From Azorinus chamasolen (lineage: Eukaryota; Mollusca; Bivalvia; Cardiida; Solecurtidae): a stretch of 64,000 nucleotides of DNA. Below are positions 34,401 through 49,400 of this stretch, piece by piece. The position numbers and the translations under genes were made by a program. The notes beneath the pieces are model-generated. The model had not been told where the DNA came from. It saw only the letters and a program-made list of their open reading frames with translations, and did not search any database. Each line of letters opens with the position of its first letter. Positions within the stretch are counted from its first letter, which is position 1. The stretch is from contig OY755241.1 of the NCBI GenBank assembly GCA_963576725.1, forward strand, positions 54,622,484 through 54,686,483. The letters are read 5' to 3'.

Positions 34401-37400
34401 GTGGGAATAAGTATCTCATACAGGCACCTTTCATGCCACATAGTAACACCAAGCTCAGGGTCTGCTGATTTGCTTATGGAATTCTACAGTTTCTGCTATG
34501 GTAAAAATCGGGTGTTCATACATATATACCTTTGTAAAACAATCATAACGTCATTATTTCAGATATATTTATGAGGTAAAGTATTATGCATACTTATTTA
34601 ATTGCTCACATGTTTGCTAACAGTTTGGATCCTGGGTCAAAACTTATAAAACGTTTAGTTGAGTCTGAGTTCGTTCTCAAGTTTTTGATTGGTCAGATTT
34701 GAGCCTTTGGCTCAAATCTGACCAATCAAAAGCTTGAGAACTCAAATCTGACCAATCAAAAGCTTGAGAACGAAACTCAGACTCAACTAAAAGCTTTATA
34801 AGCATGGACCCTGATGAGAAACCAAGGAACTCTGTATCTCACCGGGACACAAACTTTCGACTCTCGGTCAATAGTTTCTCAAATCGCAAATCAGTGAAAA
34901 GTTCTAGGTCCATGCTTATAAAGCTTTTAGTTGAGTTTGGTTCTCAAGCTTTTGATTGGTCAGATTTTAGTTATCAAGTTTTTGATTGAGCCTTTGGCTC
35001 AAATCTGACCAATCAAAAACTTGAGAACGAACTCAGACTCAACTAAACGTTTTATAAGCATGGACCCAGGATACCAAAGATTGAGCAGACATTTTATACA
35101 GCATAAGAAATGTTGATAATTGAAAAAACCTTGTTTATTTTCGTTTTCAGTTCCGATCGGTACAGCATGTAGCCAGTGAACATTCCAACAATATACGGTC
35201 CAACACGGCACCAGGGCTTAACATAATACTCCCACATGAAGTCCCCATTGTTACTGAAAATTTCAGTAATACAGTAAAACATTGGTAATCCGAATATTCA
35301 AATACAGTTAAAACTCGTTGATCTGAATATTCAACTACAGTAAAATGTGGCTTATATGAATATTCAACTACAGTAAAATGTGGGCTATATGACCACTCAA
35401 ATATTGTTAAACGGTGCTAATACAAATATTCAACTACAGTAAAATGTGGCCTATATGACCACTCAAATATTGTTAAACGGTGCTAATACAAATATTCAAC
35501 TACATTAAAATGTGGCCTATATGACCACTCAAATATTGTTAAACGGTGCTAATACAAACATTCAAATACAGTAAAATGTGGCCTATATGACCACTCAAAT
35601 ATTGTTAAACGGTGCTAATACAAATATTCAACTACATTAAAATGTGGCCTATATGACCACTCAAATATTGTTAAACGGTGCTAATACAAATATTCAACTA
35701 CAGTAAAATGTGGCCTATATGACCACTCAAATATTGTTAAACGGTGCTAATACAAATATTCAACTACATTAAAATGTGGCCTATATGACCACTCAAATAT
35801 TGTTAAACGGTGCTAATACAAATATTCAACTACATTAAAATGTGGCCTATATGACCACTCAAATATTGTTAAACGGTGCTAATACAAATATTCAACTACA
35901 TTAAAATGTGGCCTATATGACCACTCAAATATTGTTAAACGGTGCTAATACAAACATTCAAATACAGTAAAATGTGGCCTATACAAATATTCAACTACAT
36001 TAAAATGTGGCCTATATGACCACTCAAATATTGTTAAACGGTGCTAATACAAACATACAAATACAGTAAAATGTGGCCTATATGACCACTCACATACTGT
36101 TCAACGGTGCTAATACAAACATTCAAATACAGTAAAATGTGACTTATATGAATGTTCAAATATAGTAAAACCTTGCTAAAACAAACAACCACATAGACCA
36201 CAACTTATCCAACGTCGCTAATACAATCAAAGCGCCGCAGGCGCTGTAGGCCTGGGCATAAGAAGGGTTGATCGTGTGTTCAAGTTTTGGGGTTTGATTT
36301 TCCATGTAAACAATAACTCTGCAGAATATCATTGAACTGGAACAGGAATAATATATACACAACTAGGCATGACACTGATCAATCCTATGAAGTTTCAGGA
36401 AAATCCTACCAAAGAGTTTGGAGAAACCGCAGAGACAAAATTTTCCATGTAAAAAATTCAAAGTCCCATAACTCTTTAGAAAATCATCCAGCCGGGACAG
36501 GAAAAAGATATGCAGAACTAGGTATGGTGCTAATCAATATCTTGAAGTTTTATATAAATATGACCAAACGTTTTCCAGAAACAGCGCTAACAACATTATT
36601 CATGTAAAAAGTCAAACTGGAACATGAATAATATATGCACAACTAGGCATGGTGCTGATTAATCCTATATAGTTTCGATGAAAATCTGACCAAAGGTTTT
36701 GAAGAAACCGCGTGGACAAAGTAAAATCAGACTGACGGACGGACAGACGGACATTCTAACATATGTACACTTGTTGAGCAGTTCCTTTGGTTTAATTAAA
36801 ACTACTGCTCCTTTTCGATAGATTAATTCAAAATGTTGTCAGGATGCTTGGCGATGCCCTACTTACAAGACACAGCTTCATACCTCAAAATAACCAGCAG
36901 TGATTGTTGATACTTGCTCCAGTCTAAGCATTTGTATACAGTTTTCATTAATCTGAGTAAGTTCAGCAAATTAGCATATTAACAGTTTTTTATTAATATT
37001 AACTATTTCGATTGACCAACCGCTTCAAACATTCGAACATATACAAAGGACTAATTTGTATAAGGTATTAAACAAATTAAATGACGTTTAAAAGTGAAAT
37101 AACTTTGATACACAACGAATTATTACAAACAGTCAAAAAGGGAGATAATCCTGTCTCCATTAATCTGAGTAATCTGAGTAATTTCAGCAATTTAGCATAT
37201 TAACCGTTTTTATTCCTATTAATTATTTCGATTGACCAACCGCCTCACACATTTGAAAATGTTCAAAGTACTAATTTTTATAAGGTATTAAATAAAACAA
37301 AATGAAGTTTAGAAGTGAAATAACTATATACACTGAATTATTACTAACAATCAAAAATGGAGATAATCCTGTATATACAGAGATACATCAAATCGCTTAC

Positions 37401-40400
37401 CTAGCGATATACTACAGGATTTCTTGACAGAGGTTGGCTCTAAAAATAGTCTAGGGGGAAGTGTTAAATGTACCCAACCGGGCCACAAAAGTATTCAACA
37501 ATATATATAGATGGAATGAATAGAATTTAACGTTATCTATTGCTCTCCATACATTCCGTTCATTTTAACCAAGCTTTTCCGTAAGTAATCGGACATTTCC
37601 GTACAATATCGCAGTATATATAAGCACTATGCTGTGCGTAGAAATCTGTAGGTATGAAATAATGCACTTATATATATGCCAAACTCCCACTCATTGTTTT
37701 TTTCATTCTTAGAATCGCATTTTACCAAGTTTTATTAGTAAATGTTAGCAAACTTTAAATTTTGAAGCCCAAACAAATTGGAACTTCACCGATCTATTTG
37801 CTTAAGCGTATTGGCACTTTGTGCAAGCGGTAAATCGCACTTTTACTCGGTTTTCTTCGGAAATGTTTGGGTAGGGGTTGAAATTATGGTATGACTACAA
37901 TGGCCCTCGACTTGGCAAGCCAGTCCAGGCCGAAAACCAAATACCATAACACTTCACTAATATCAACATTCAAAAATAGTACACTAATATATAAATCATA
38001 ACAACTTATCCAAACACTCACTCAATTACAGCAACCTTCATATATAGTACTACCTCACTAACCCTAACACCCACATATAGTACACATATTCTGATCCCTC
38101 GAAAGCAAAAGTAGAAATGCAAAAAGAGAAAATTGCAGACTCGGTTTTATTGAGTCTGTTCATGAGTAGTAATTAAAAGTGCAACACTACGCACGCCCCC
38201 TAGCTCCGGCTTAAGCAGTATTCAATTTTCAAAAAACTAATAACATGAAAACTAATGATCCCGAAGGACCAGAAAATATAACAACACTGAGAATGAAGTA
38301 CGGGGCGACTTTTTACGGCCGCAACACAAGCACTTAACACCTGCTGTTGTGAAGTACATATATTCTGAAAATGAGTGATCCCTCGAAAGCAAAAGTAGAA
38401 ATGCAAAGAGAGAAAATTGCAGACTCGGTTTTATTGAGTCTGTTCATGAGTAGTTATTAAAAGTGCAACACTACTAACGCCTCACTACTCCCAACACCGA
38501 CATATAGTACAACCTCACTACTCCCAACACTAACATAATGATAACCTCACTAATCCCAACATTTGCATAGAGTAACGCATCGCTATTAACAATCATATAC
38601 TGCAAAACATCGCTACTTACACTCACATATAGCAAAACATCGCTACTAACAATCATATACAGCAAAACATCGCTACTAGCACTCATACACAGCAAAACAT
38701 CGCTACTAGCACTCATACACAGCAAAACATCGCTACCCAAATACAGCGAGAAACATCGCTATCAACACTCATGTACAGCGAAATATCGCTACTAGCACCG
38801 AAATACAGCGAAACATCGCTACTAGCACTCATACACAGCAAAACATCGCTACTAGCACTCATACACAGCAAAACATCGCTACTAGCACTCATACACAGCA
38901 AAACATCGCTACTAGCACTCATACACAGCAAAACATCGCTACTAGCACTCATACACAGCAAAACATCGCTACTAACAATCATACACAGCAAAACATCGCT
39001 ACTAGCACTCATACACAGCAAAACATCGCTACCCAAATACAGCGAGAAACATCGCTATCAACACTCATGTACAGTAAAACATCGTTACTAGCACCGAAAT
39101 GCAGCGAAACATCGCTACTAGCACTCATACACAGCAAAACATTGCTACTAATACCGAAATACAGCGAAACATCGCTGTCAACACTCATATACAGCGAAAC
39201 AGCGTTACTAACACTCACCTAAAGTAAATATAGATACTTTGACCACTAACATACAACAAAACATAGCTATTCTGACACCTTACATACATCGAAACATAGC
39301 TAATTTGACCACTTACATACATCAAAATACAGCTAATTTGACCACTTACATACATCAAAATACAGATAATTTGACCACTTACATACATCAAAATACAGCT
39401 AATTTGACCACTTACATACATCAAAATACAGCTAATTTGACCACTTACATACATCAAAACAACTAATCCGACCACTTACATATATCAAAACGGCTAATTT
39501 GACCACTTACGAACAGCAAAACAGCTAATTTGACCACTTATTTACAGCCAAACATAGCTAATTTTGACCACTTATTTACAGCCAAACATAGCTAATTTGA
39601 CCACTTACAATCAGCCAAACATAGCTAATTTGACCACTTACATACATCAAAACATAGCTAATCTGAACATTTACATACAGCAAAAGATAGCTATTTGACC
39701 TCTCATATACAGTAAAACATAGCTTATCTAACCACTCAAAAACAATAACGCTAGCCTAATCCTAGCACTCAATGCCAGTAACTTGGTGTCTCATCAGGAT
39801 CCAAGCTGTTTGCCACTTGGCCAATAATTTCTCAAAGTTTCGGTCTACTGAATAACTTTTAAAAATGACAGCAATAAAGCTTTCATTTTTATAGTATGAA
39901 AAGTGCTAGCAGATTGCAATATGTGCAGACTAAAGCGGATGGCAATATATGCAGACTGAAGCAAGTTATGTCAACCCTTCTCGTGTTGAAAACAAGATGT
40001 GATTCCTAAGTTACCTTCGGTCGTATAAAAATAGATCAGCAAACTGATCTGGGTATACTCTGTATGCTAAGCCTAAACAACGTATCTGTACCAGATGAAG
40101 AGTTTAATGCTAGTAAACGCTCACCCTTCAAGGCTGGCAGGGGAAGGTAACTTGTAATGCATGCTGATCAGCCCGGTGCCTACGACACTGCTCGTCAGTG
40201 TGAGGAGACAGGCAAGTCCTCCAAGGATAGGCGAGCTACAATGCAAATGAGATCTATTTCAGATATATATGTACAAGAACTGTAACCCCTCTTAACTGGA
40301 CGCTCAAATTCGTATAAATGTCAGTCTTAGAGACAGAAGGAGCTTTTTGTAGTGACTTTCGTCCTGCATTAAACAGCCACCTGCATAAAAAACCTAAATT

Positions 40401-43400
40401 CTTCTCTACTAGAATTCCGGTGTAGAGGGGCTTTACTTTAATATGTTTAATTTTTCAAAAAATATCTATACAGTCAAAACTGTCTCAGCGACCGTCCCTT
40501 AATAGCGACTTCCTGTCTTATGTGACCCTAATATTTCCTCCCAAAGCATTTTCCTATTTATTGAGACTGGGGATAGCGACCTGCCTGTGTTACCTGACTA
40601 ACGACCGTAAATCGCCGCTCCCGAAATCCGAATCCGCTAATTAATGTGCCTGTTTGTAGCGACCCTGTAATTGCGGATCATTATCGAGTTTTAACTCTCT
40701 TGTCTAGAGGCAATGTGTTTAATCTTACCTGCATTGATATTGGAACAAATTGCGACATACCACAACTTTTGTTATTAATCAAAAACAATTACAAATCCAT
40801 TTTATTTCACTTTCCTAACCGTTATTATGCTGACACACACAAAACAATTCATCTGGTCACAAGTTTTGAAATATTGGTCAAATTTCCCTTAATCCTGGTG
40901 AATGATTGTTAAAAGCTATTTGCATATAGAATCACAGATAGGGGAGTGACCTCGAGTTTAAATTTGCAACATCCTGTAACCCTTTGCCTGCTACGAAGGC
41001 TTGCACATGCTTCTTTTCTAAAACTTCACAAATTCGCTTATATTTCTTGTAGACATGTTGACTGAGTATCAAACATCTTGGATCCAGATCAGGCTCCGAG
41101 TTACTCGGCGTCTCATCCAGATCCAGTTTGTTTACATACATGACATGACGCTCACGGCAAGCAGGTTAAGGGTTAAAAGTGTCTGTGATGTCTGGCGAGA
41201 AACACCACACCTATTTGTAACACGAGTGAAAAAAAATCAATCAAGATTGCTTACACGTTTACAGATGTGTTTGTGATGCTGGACGTGAATTAAACAAACA
41301 CACTTATGTATTATTATTATTATGTCCACGGAATTGAATTGAGGAAGACATTTGCAACACCAAAAGTCAGTATAGAATATTTGTCCAGTTCATTCTTTCT
41401 TTCTCTTTTTGTAAAAATGTCTCCTCTTGCTTTTGTCGTAATTAAGATCAGTCAAATACGTGTTACATCTAATTTCACATTAGGAAATTCATAAGGATGG
41501 GTGAAATAAAACTGAACAGTGCACATATAAAATTATCAAATATTAAATGTCCAAGGTTATTACTATTATTTAGAACACGTAACATCTATTCCATTTATGT
41601 GTATTTTATTCCAAAGACGCATGCATAATTCTGTTCACTTTTATAATATAGAACCACTGAAATGAAGTTATAAAATTTGGAGAAAAAACTGCATGACTGT
41701 CTTATGTGACTACCTGTCTTATGTGACCCTCTTGGTTTTCTCCCACTGAAGGTCACATAAGACAGGTTTGACTGTATTGAGCCCTTGAATGATGAATTTT
41801 CAAAGTGGTAAGTGCTATAATTGTCCACTATTCACGTTATTAATATTCATGAAATAAATAAATATATCATTAATACTTTAATGATTTTTATAATGGCATG
41901 TGAACATCAGAGCAGTTGGCCATTGAAAAAAAACCAGGGAACTCATATCTATATAATTCCATAAGAACACAGAGCAAACACCGTAACTATGCATTTTGAA
42001 ACTGACTGTTGTACATTTGTAGAGCAGAGTAATGCATTTATAACGTCAGCTTGTAGCTTACTGGAACAGGGATGGGGATAAGTAATAAGGCAACTGTAAC
42101 GTCAGCTTGTAGCTTACTGGAACATGGATGGGGGATAAGTAAAGTAAAAAGGCAACTGTAACGTCAGCTTGTAGCTTACTGGAACAGGGATGGGGGATAA
42201 GTAAAGTAAAAAGGCAACTGTAACGTCAGCTTGTAACTTACTGGAACATGGATGGGGGATAAGTAAAGTAAAAAGGCAACTGTAACGTCAGCTTGTAACT
42301 TACTGGAACATGGATGGGGGATAAGTAAAGTAAAAAGGCAACTGTAACGTCAGCTTGTAGCTTACTGGAACAGGGATGGGGGATAAGTAATAAGGCAACT
42401 GTAACGTCAGCTTGTAGCTTACTGGAACAGGACAGGGCAAGTACGAATGCAGTTGCGATGTTAGTTTGTAAATTTACTGGAACAGGACAGGCTTAATAAG
42501 TATGCATATAAAACGCTATACTGTAAATAAGTAGAACATATGGGGATCAGGAAGAAGGTAATTTAACGTAAGTTTGTAAACTTACTGAAACATGGCAGGG
42601 ACAATAAGAAGGCGTCTGTGAGGTTATACTGTAACTTAATAGAACATAGGAGAACATAGGGATGAATAAGATGGCATTTGTTGTTATGTATCTTACTAGT
42701 ACAGAGCAGGATCAGTAAGAAGGCATTTGAAATGTGTGCTGCAACTTACTAGACCAGATAAATTAGTAATAAACAATTAATATGCAAAAATGTGGCTTGC
42801 AACGACAGGGTGACCAGCTACATTACCTTTGTCATGTCGAATTGTAACATACTAGGACAGATGACTTGGTATGAAAGTAAATAACAATATGACTTACATG
42901 AACTTTGAACAAGACATTTGTAACGTAACACCCGAGCGGGCTACAGATAAAGGTGCGTTACCAAATACTATTTACATTGTCTTTGCGAGACAATTCTAAA
43001 GAGTGGTCACACTATGGGGTTTGGTGGAGATATTAACCCTTCGCTTGCTAATCGTGTCAATATACCTACCTGTAAATAGTGAAGACCCAGATGAGACAGC
43101 TCCTGCAGGAGCTGTCTCATCAGGGTCTGCACTATTTACAAGTTGATTGTGCAACCAGTGCACTCCACAGCGCAGTGTTTGCATAGCGACATACTTGTAC
43201 ACAGTAAAGATATATGTAATTATACAACAGGGCATGGGTAAAGAAGGAGAAATGTATTTTATAATTCAGCAAGCGACGGGTTAAGTAGCTATTGTTGAAA
43301 TTGTTTAAATTTACGCATCTTATCTGGATATCTGAATACTGTGTCTCATTATCAGTGAGAGTGTAATTAATAGCAATGAGTCAGTCATATAAACATATTA

Positions 43401-46400
43401 ATTAGGAAGTTTTATGGTTACAAGATGCTTATATAGATCTAGTTAACTCGAGACTTAATATGAAAGTTGATTCAGAAGCAATATGTTTATAACGTTAAAA
43501 TAAAACATACTCGGTGAAATGTATAATGTAGCATTGAGACTTACTAGAATAATGGTATCAGTAGCAAGGGGCTTAAAACGTAAAACTGCATATCATTTGC
43601 CAAGTACCACGTCCATCCAAAGCAGGCCAGCTGGAATATATGCATATAAATGCACAAAGAAATACAGAAAACACGTATCCGTGCAATAAAATACTCGTAC
43701 AGAAAACGAGCAATGCAGTAAATACAGAAAGTACAGAAACTCTGTAAATACATATATAAAGTAAAGTACAGTAATCTACAGAAAAATACGTAAATTTAGC
43801 AAAGTTCAGAATTACAGAAAGTACATAAATGCAGTAAAAGGTACAGAAATTTCAGAAAAATAAAATACAAAAATACAGAAAAGCTGCTATAACATTAAAG
43901 CAGGAAAATTGATTCATAAAGTAAGCTACAAACAATACGTAAAACAGTACACTGCAGAAACATACGTTAGTACAATAACTTACAGAAAGTACAGAAAATA
44001 CATAAACACCATCAAATACAGACAATACACACGCATATGAATACAGGAAATACAGGAAATGCGTAAATACTGAAAACACGGCAAATACATAGGGAATATT
44101 ACACGAAGTGGCGATATGAAGGGTTGTATCACATGAGTGGTTGTTTGGTCGTAGTATTCTCACGAGCCGCTTCGAGGCTCGTGAGAATACTACGGACAAA
44201 CAAACACAGAAAAAACACAAAACGAGCAATTACAGTAAAATACAGAGAAAACGTAAAAACAGTAATATACAGAAAAAGGAACGTACAATAAAATACAGAA
44301 AATATCTATATACAACAAAATACAGAAAATGTGTAAATAAAAGAAAATACAGAAATACGTAAATACAGTAAAATACTGAAAATACATAGATACAGCACAG
44401 ATCCTCTATCGCAACAGCCAAGTAGAGGTCTGATTTTGTGGCATAGATACAAGTTGTAGATTAAAGCAGGAGAAAGTTATACAAAAAGCTCGTTATTGGA
44501 ACTTTCTGAATTACTTTCATCATGCATAATGCTGCCACCTGCTTTTGAAGACACCCATGTTGTTTCACTGAGTAATCATTTTAGATCGATTCTACTGTAT
44601 TTTAATTCATTTATATGAAATTTTCAATGAGAAAAGTCAGTAATAGGATGCAGACAGATAGAAACCATTTTTCAAGACTTTGCAAACAGAGATGACCGAA
44701 ATCAGAACTCCCGTAATATCGTTATAAAAAAGTATGTGTTCATATATTGACAAATCATGACGTCATTATTTACATAGATATTCATTCGGAAAAGAGGTTT
44801 CACGCATTTGCAAACATAGTAGTCCCAGGTTATACTGATCAGGGTCTGCGGTGATTGCTTTTGACATGACATAGATTTGAGTCTACATTTTTTTTGTCAA
44901 AGCGAAACAATTCCCTTAAAAAGAACACCTAATAAATATGCATGATGTCATTAGTTCTTACATGAACATTGAACAGGGAAATGGTTAAATAAGTTGGTGG
45001 TCGATTTACCCTTTGAATTCGAGAAACAAGTACACAGTAATTTTGCAAAAGTATGGACTGAAATCAGGACTCCTAGAGGAGTCTTCTGACCAGAGTCAGC
45101 ACTGTTTATTAATCAAATTTATCTCGCAAGATCTGGAAAACCTAAAATTTGCTGAAAATTTCTATGTCCTACTGTTGTTTTTCCATGAAAAATCAACGTA
45201 GCAGAACATAATTCAAACTTTATCTATACAATGTAACTAATTATAATAAAGCTAAATACCAAATATCACTTCATTATCTGTTAGGGTTTAGAAGAAATAA
45301 ACTAAAACCTTAACTCTTCGAGAGAAGAGTCCAACTGCGGTAATTCCATGAAAAAGCAATGTAGTGTAACACACATTCAAACTTGATCTGTAACTCATCA
45401 TAATAAAGATGCATACTAATTGATAACTTCAATATAGGGTTAGAAAAGAATTCCAGAGAGTCTAGAATTCGTAAAATTTCTAACAGCTGTACATCCGTAA
45501 AAAATCAATGCAGCATAACAAACTTCAAGCTAGATCTGTAAGGCAGTGTAATAAAGGTACGTACCGAATACCACTTCAATATATGCTAGGGTTTAGATCA
45601 AAATCCGGAAAGGCTCAAGTTTCCGGAATATTTTTAAGTCTTAACTGCTTTAGATCCGTGAAAAATCAATGTAGCGTAAAGAAATTCAATCTTGATCTGG
45701 AACGCATTATATAGCTACATACCAAATATCACTTTAATATCTTCTAGGGTTTAGACAAAAAACTAATGGAAACCTAAAATGTCTGGATAATGTCTTAGTC
45801 CGACTGCAATAATTCCGTACAAATCAATGTATCAATATAATTTCAAACTTGATCTGTAACGCATTATATTGAACATACATACCAAATATCACTCCAATAC
45901 CTAATAGAGTTTAGAAAAAAACTTCATAGGAGCAAATGCTCTATTTATCACAATGGTTTCAAACTATACAATTCTAAACTTTCCCTTTTCTCTAATTAAT
46001 GTTCCTTTTTGGAAGATTTATTCTAAGAGGTATGATCAAAAATAGCCCATGAGGGAATGGGTTAATACCTATGTCTAATCCATCTACAAAAAGTCTTTAT
46101 ATGAAATAAAGGATTAACTATTTACTCCATATATACGCCTTTTGAGGCCTTTGCAAACAGAGTAGACCCAGATCATGTAAGAGTACCTCTTGCTTTCCCT
46201 TCACTAAGTTGTTGATGTACAGCAAATTCGTCCACCACTCAGTCTGGCATGCTTCACCATCAAACCCGTCCTGAGTCCACAGGGGCCCGTTGCCAAAGTA
46301 TTTGGCAAAAGACACCCACATCATCAGCAGAAGCATATAGGGTGGTGTTAGTCTGGCAATGAATAATACATGTTCCTGTGACACTAGGAAAAGAGATAAG

Positions 46401-49400
46401 GCCCCGATGTTATAAAACTTTTTGCTTGAATATGAGATCATTCTCAAGAATCTGAGTGGTAAGATTCTGAGCTTGCCCAGATTCTTACCAATCAGAAACT
46501 TGAGAATGATCTCAGCTTTAGACACAGACTGTTATAAATAACTTTGAGCCCTGCAAATCAAATCAAATTTCTTATAGCCCTATCTTTATGGTATCCATTA
46601 GAATTGCCTTTGAGAGATGACTCCAAGAAATATCACCAAGATATGTGTTGAATAAGAAATATAGAAAAAATAACCACTTTTCTAATACATTCCTCTTATC
46701 TCTATACCTGATAGATAGATCGGTTGTTATGTACGGCTCTTGGACGCTAAACGTGTCATATAGTGTCGTTTTTGTTTGATGAGATGATGGCAATAAATAA
46801 TTACAAGGCCATGGTTTTAGCCCATATTTTGTTCTACATGTACAAAATATGTTTTGCCTGAGAGATATGTTTTACCACAAATATAAGGACATCACCTATG
46901 ACAATAAAGTCTGTAGGTCTGTAATTCTGCAAAGGTTATCGTCTACCACAATTCTACTGTTCTCGATTTGACACAGCGGCCTTACGGGTTTTACTGCACT
47001 CGGTTGGACACAGTGAACTTACAGGCTCTACTGTACTCGGTTTAACACAATGGCCGTACTGGTTTTATTGTAGACGGTTGAATAAAATGGCCTTACACTG
47101 TTTACTGCATTTGGTTTGATAAGTTTTACTACTCAGTTGGACACAGTGTCATTTCAGTTCTTACTATACTTAGTTTGACATTGTGGCATTACCGGTTTTC
47201 CATACTTGGTTTGACACAGTTGCCTTACGGGTCTAAATGTGCATTGTTGGACACAGTGACCTTACAGTTTTTACTATACTCGGCTTGGCACTGTGATCTT
47301 ACATGCTCAACTGTACTCTATTGGACACAGTGACCTTACAGTTTTTACTACAATCAGTTTGGCACAGTGGCCTTACATATTTAACTGTAAGACCCTTACA
47401 GTTCTTACTATACTTAATTTGACAGTTATCTTACATGTTTAACTGCGCTTGGTTTAACACAGTGCCCTTACAGTACAAGGTTGGACACAGCGTCCTTACA
47501 GGTGTTATTGCACTCAGTTGGAGACACAGTGACCTTACATGTTTAACTGTATTTGGTTTGGACTTCTTACTAGACTGAGTTTGATACAGTGAATTTATTG
47601 GTTTTACCGTTCTCCATTTGGTTCAGTGGTCTTACAGTTTTAACTGTTGTTGGTTGGGCGCGTCAATATAGTAAAATGCAGTAAATTACATAAAAAATAC
47701 GTAAATTCAGCGAAGTACATTACGTAAATGCAGTAAAACACAGTAAAGTACAGAACATTCATAAAATAAAATACAAAAATACACAAAAGATGTCACAACA
47801 TTACCTCCAAAACCTGTGAAAGTAGAACATGACCCACTTGAAACCCTTGACGCCGTTCACTTTCTTCAGTTCCTTCAGAGACAGGTAGGACACCAGGAGT
47901 CCACTGGAAAGGAAAGACAGACCACAGAATTTTAATATGGAAAAAAAACAGTCGAACAGGGAGAGCCACATACGAAAAGGACACCGCACAAAACACCACC
48001 AAACAAGAAACGACACAGCCACAAGACAAAACCAAACCCTTTCCATTGTGAAACTCAGATATGTAATTAAGTGCAACAGATAAATGTGCGTCCTCAAGTA
48101 CTAAAATTATCATTTCATCACCAAACCCTATGCTGTGACACGTTTTTAGAATCGTCTCGAAGAGACAATTCTAAAAACTTGTCACAGCATAGGGTTTAGA
48201 GTGGTCACAAAATAGGATTTGGTGGAGAAATAAAGAAGTTATTTTTAATATGCCTGAACAAATAGCGTGGCAGGTTTAACCCTTTACTCCATGACTATTC
48301 ATCTAAGAAATAATGACATCATGAATTTTAATTACATTAAATTCTATAATTGTATATGAGCACAGGAATATTTGGCCATGCAAAAAACAGTAAAATCATA
48401 GTTATATGTTGTAATAAGTTAACAGAGTAGACCCTGATCAGATGGTTTCTACAGGAGCCGTTTGATATGGGTCTACTCTGTTTGCAAAGGTTTAGAAAGG
48501 TGTATTTATGTAGAAAAAGGTTAAGAATAAAATGATCACTGTATCACGTTATATGAGAGAAGAAAGAAGATGTCCGAGGAATAAAAGGTGTTTACAGAAT
48601 AGATTTACTCTTGTTAGTTACCTGAAAAAGGTATCAACTAAATAGAAGGTACATTAGTTACCTGACAATAGAAAAATATATTCACAGAACAGAAAGCTTA
48701 GCTACCTGAGAAGAAAGAAGGTGTCCACTGAAAATGTTCCATTTAAGATAGGAGTAAATTCCATTCTTTTATTCAGATCGACTATGTACCTCGCTGAATT
48801 TTCTGGAATAAAGAACGGCAATATTACACATGATAGGTAGGTGATTATGGGCTGACGTATCGGTAGTATTCAGGGTTATAGGTGGATGGTTATTGATTGA
48901 CATATCAGTTATAGTTAATGGTATAGGTAGATAGTCATTGACTGACATATTAGTGATTAAGTAGGTAGATGACTATGGACTGATATATCGTGGATATTAC
49001 ACATTATTGGTAAATGATTATGGACTGACATATCGGTGGTATTACACATTATAGGTTGATGTTTTTCGACTGACATATCGGTGATATTACAGCTTACATG
49101 ACTAGGATAATGGACTGACATATCGGTAAATAATTAATGTCATGGGTAGATGATTATGGACTGACATATCGGTGACATTACACATTATATGTAGATTATT
49201 ATGGACTGACATATCAGTGATATTACACGTTAAATGTAGAATAGTATGGACTGAAATATCGGTGATATTACACATTATAGGTAGATGATTATGGACTGAT
49301 ATATCGGTGAAATAACACATTTTTTTGGTAGAAGGTTGTGAAATGATGTATTGGTGATATTACACATTATAGGTAGATGATTATGACTGACATTTCGGTG

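Noticed and set aside
38713..39091. Overlapping open frames on both strands across the 30-bp and 33-bp arrays
   Set aside because: Unit lengths divisible by three keep frames open; no start context, no homology, and both strands are equally open.
40646..40912. 88-residue ORF
   Set aside because: No recognisable domain, no splice support, and it begins in a pogo-like fragment.
46353..46525. N-terminal extension of exon H as an open reading frame (S-Q-E-H-V-L-F-I before L-T-P-P-Y)
   Set aside because: Phase from the previous exon and the conserved H-R-F-W-R-L-T-P motif fix the exon start at 46352; the upstream open frame is intron.
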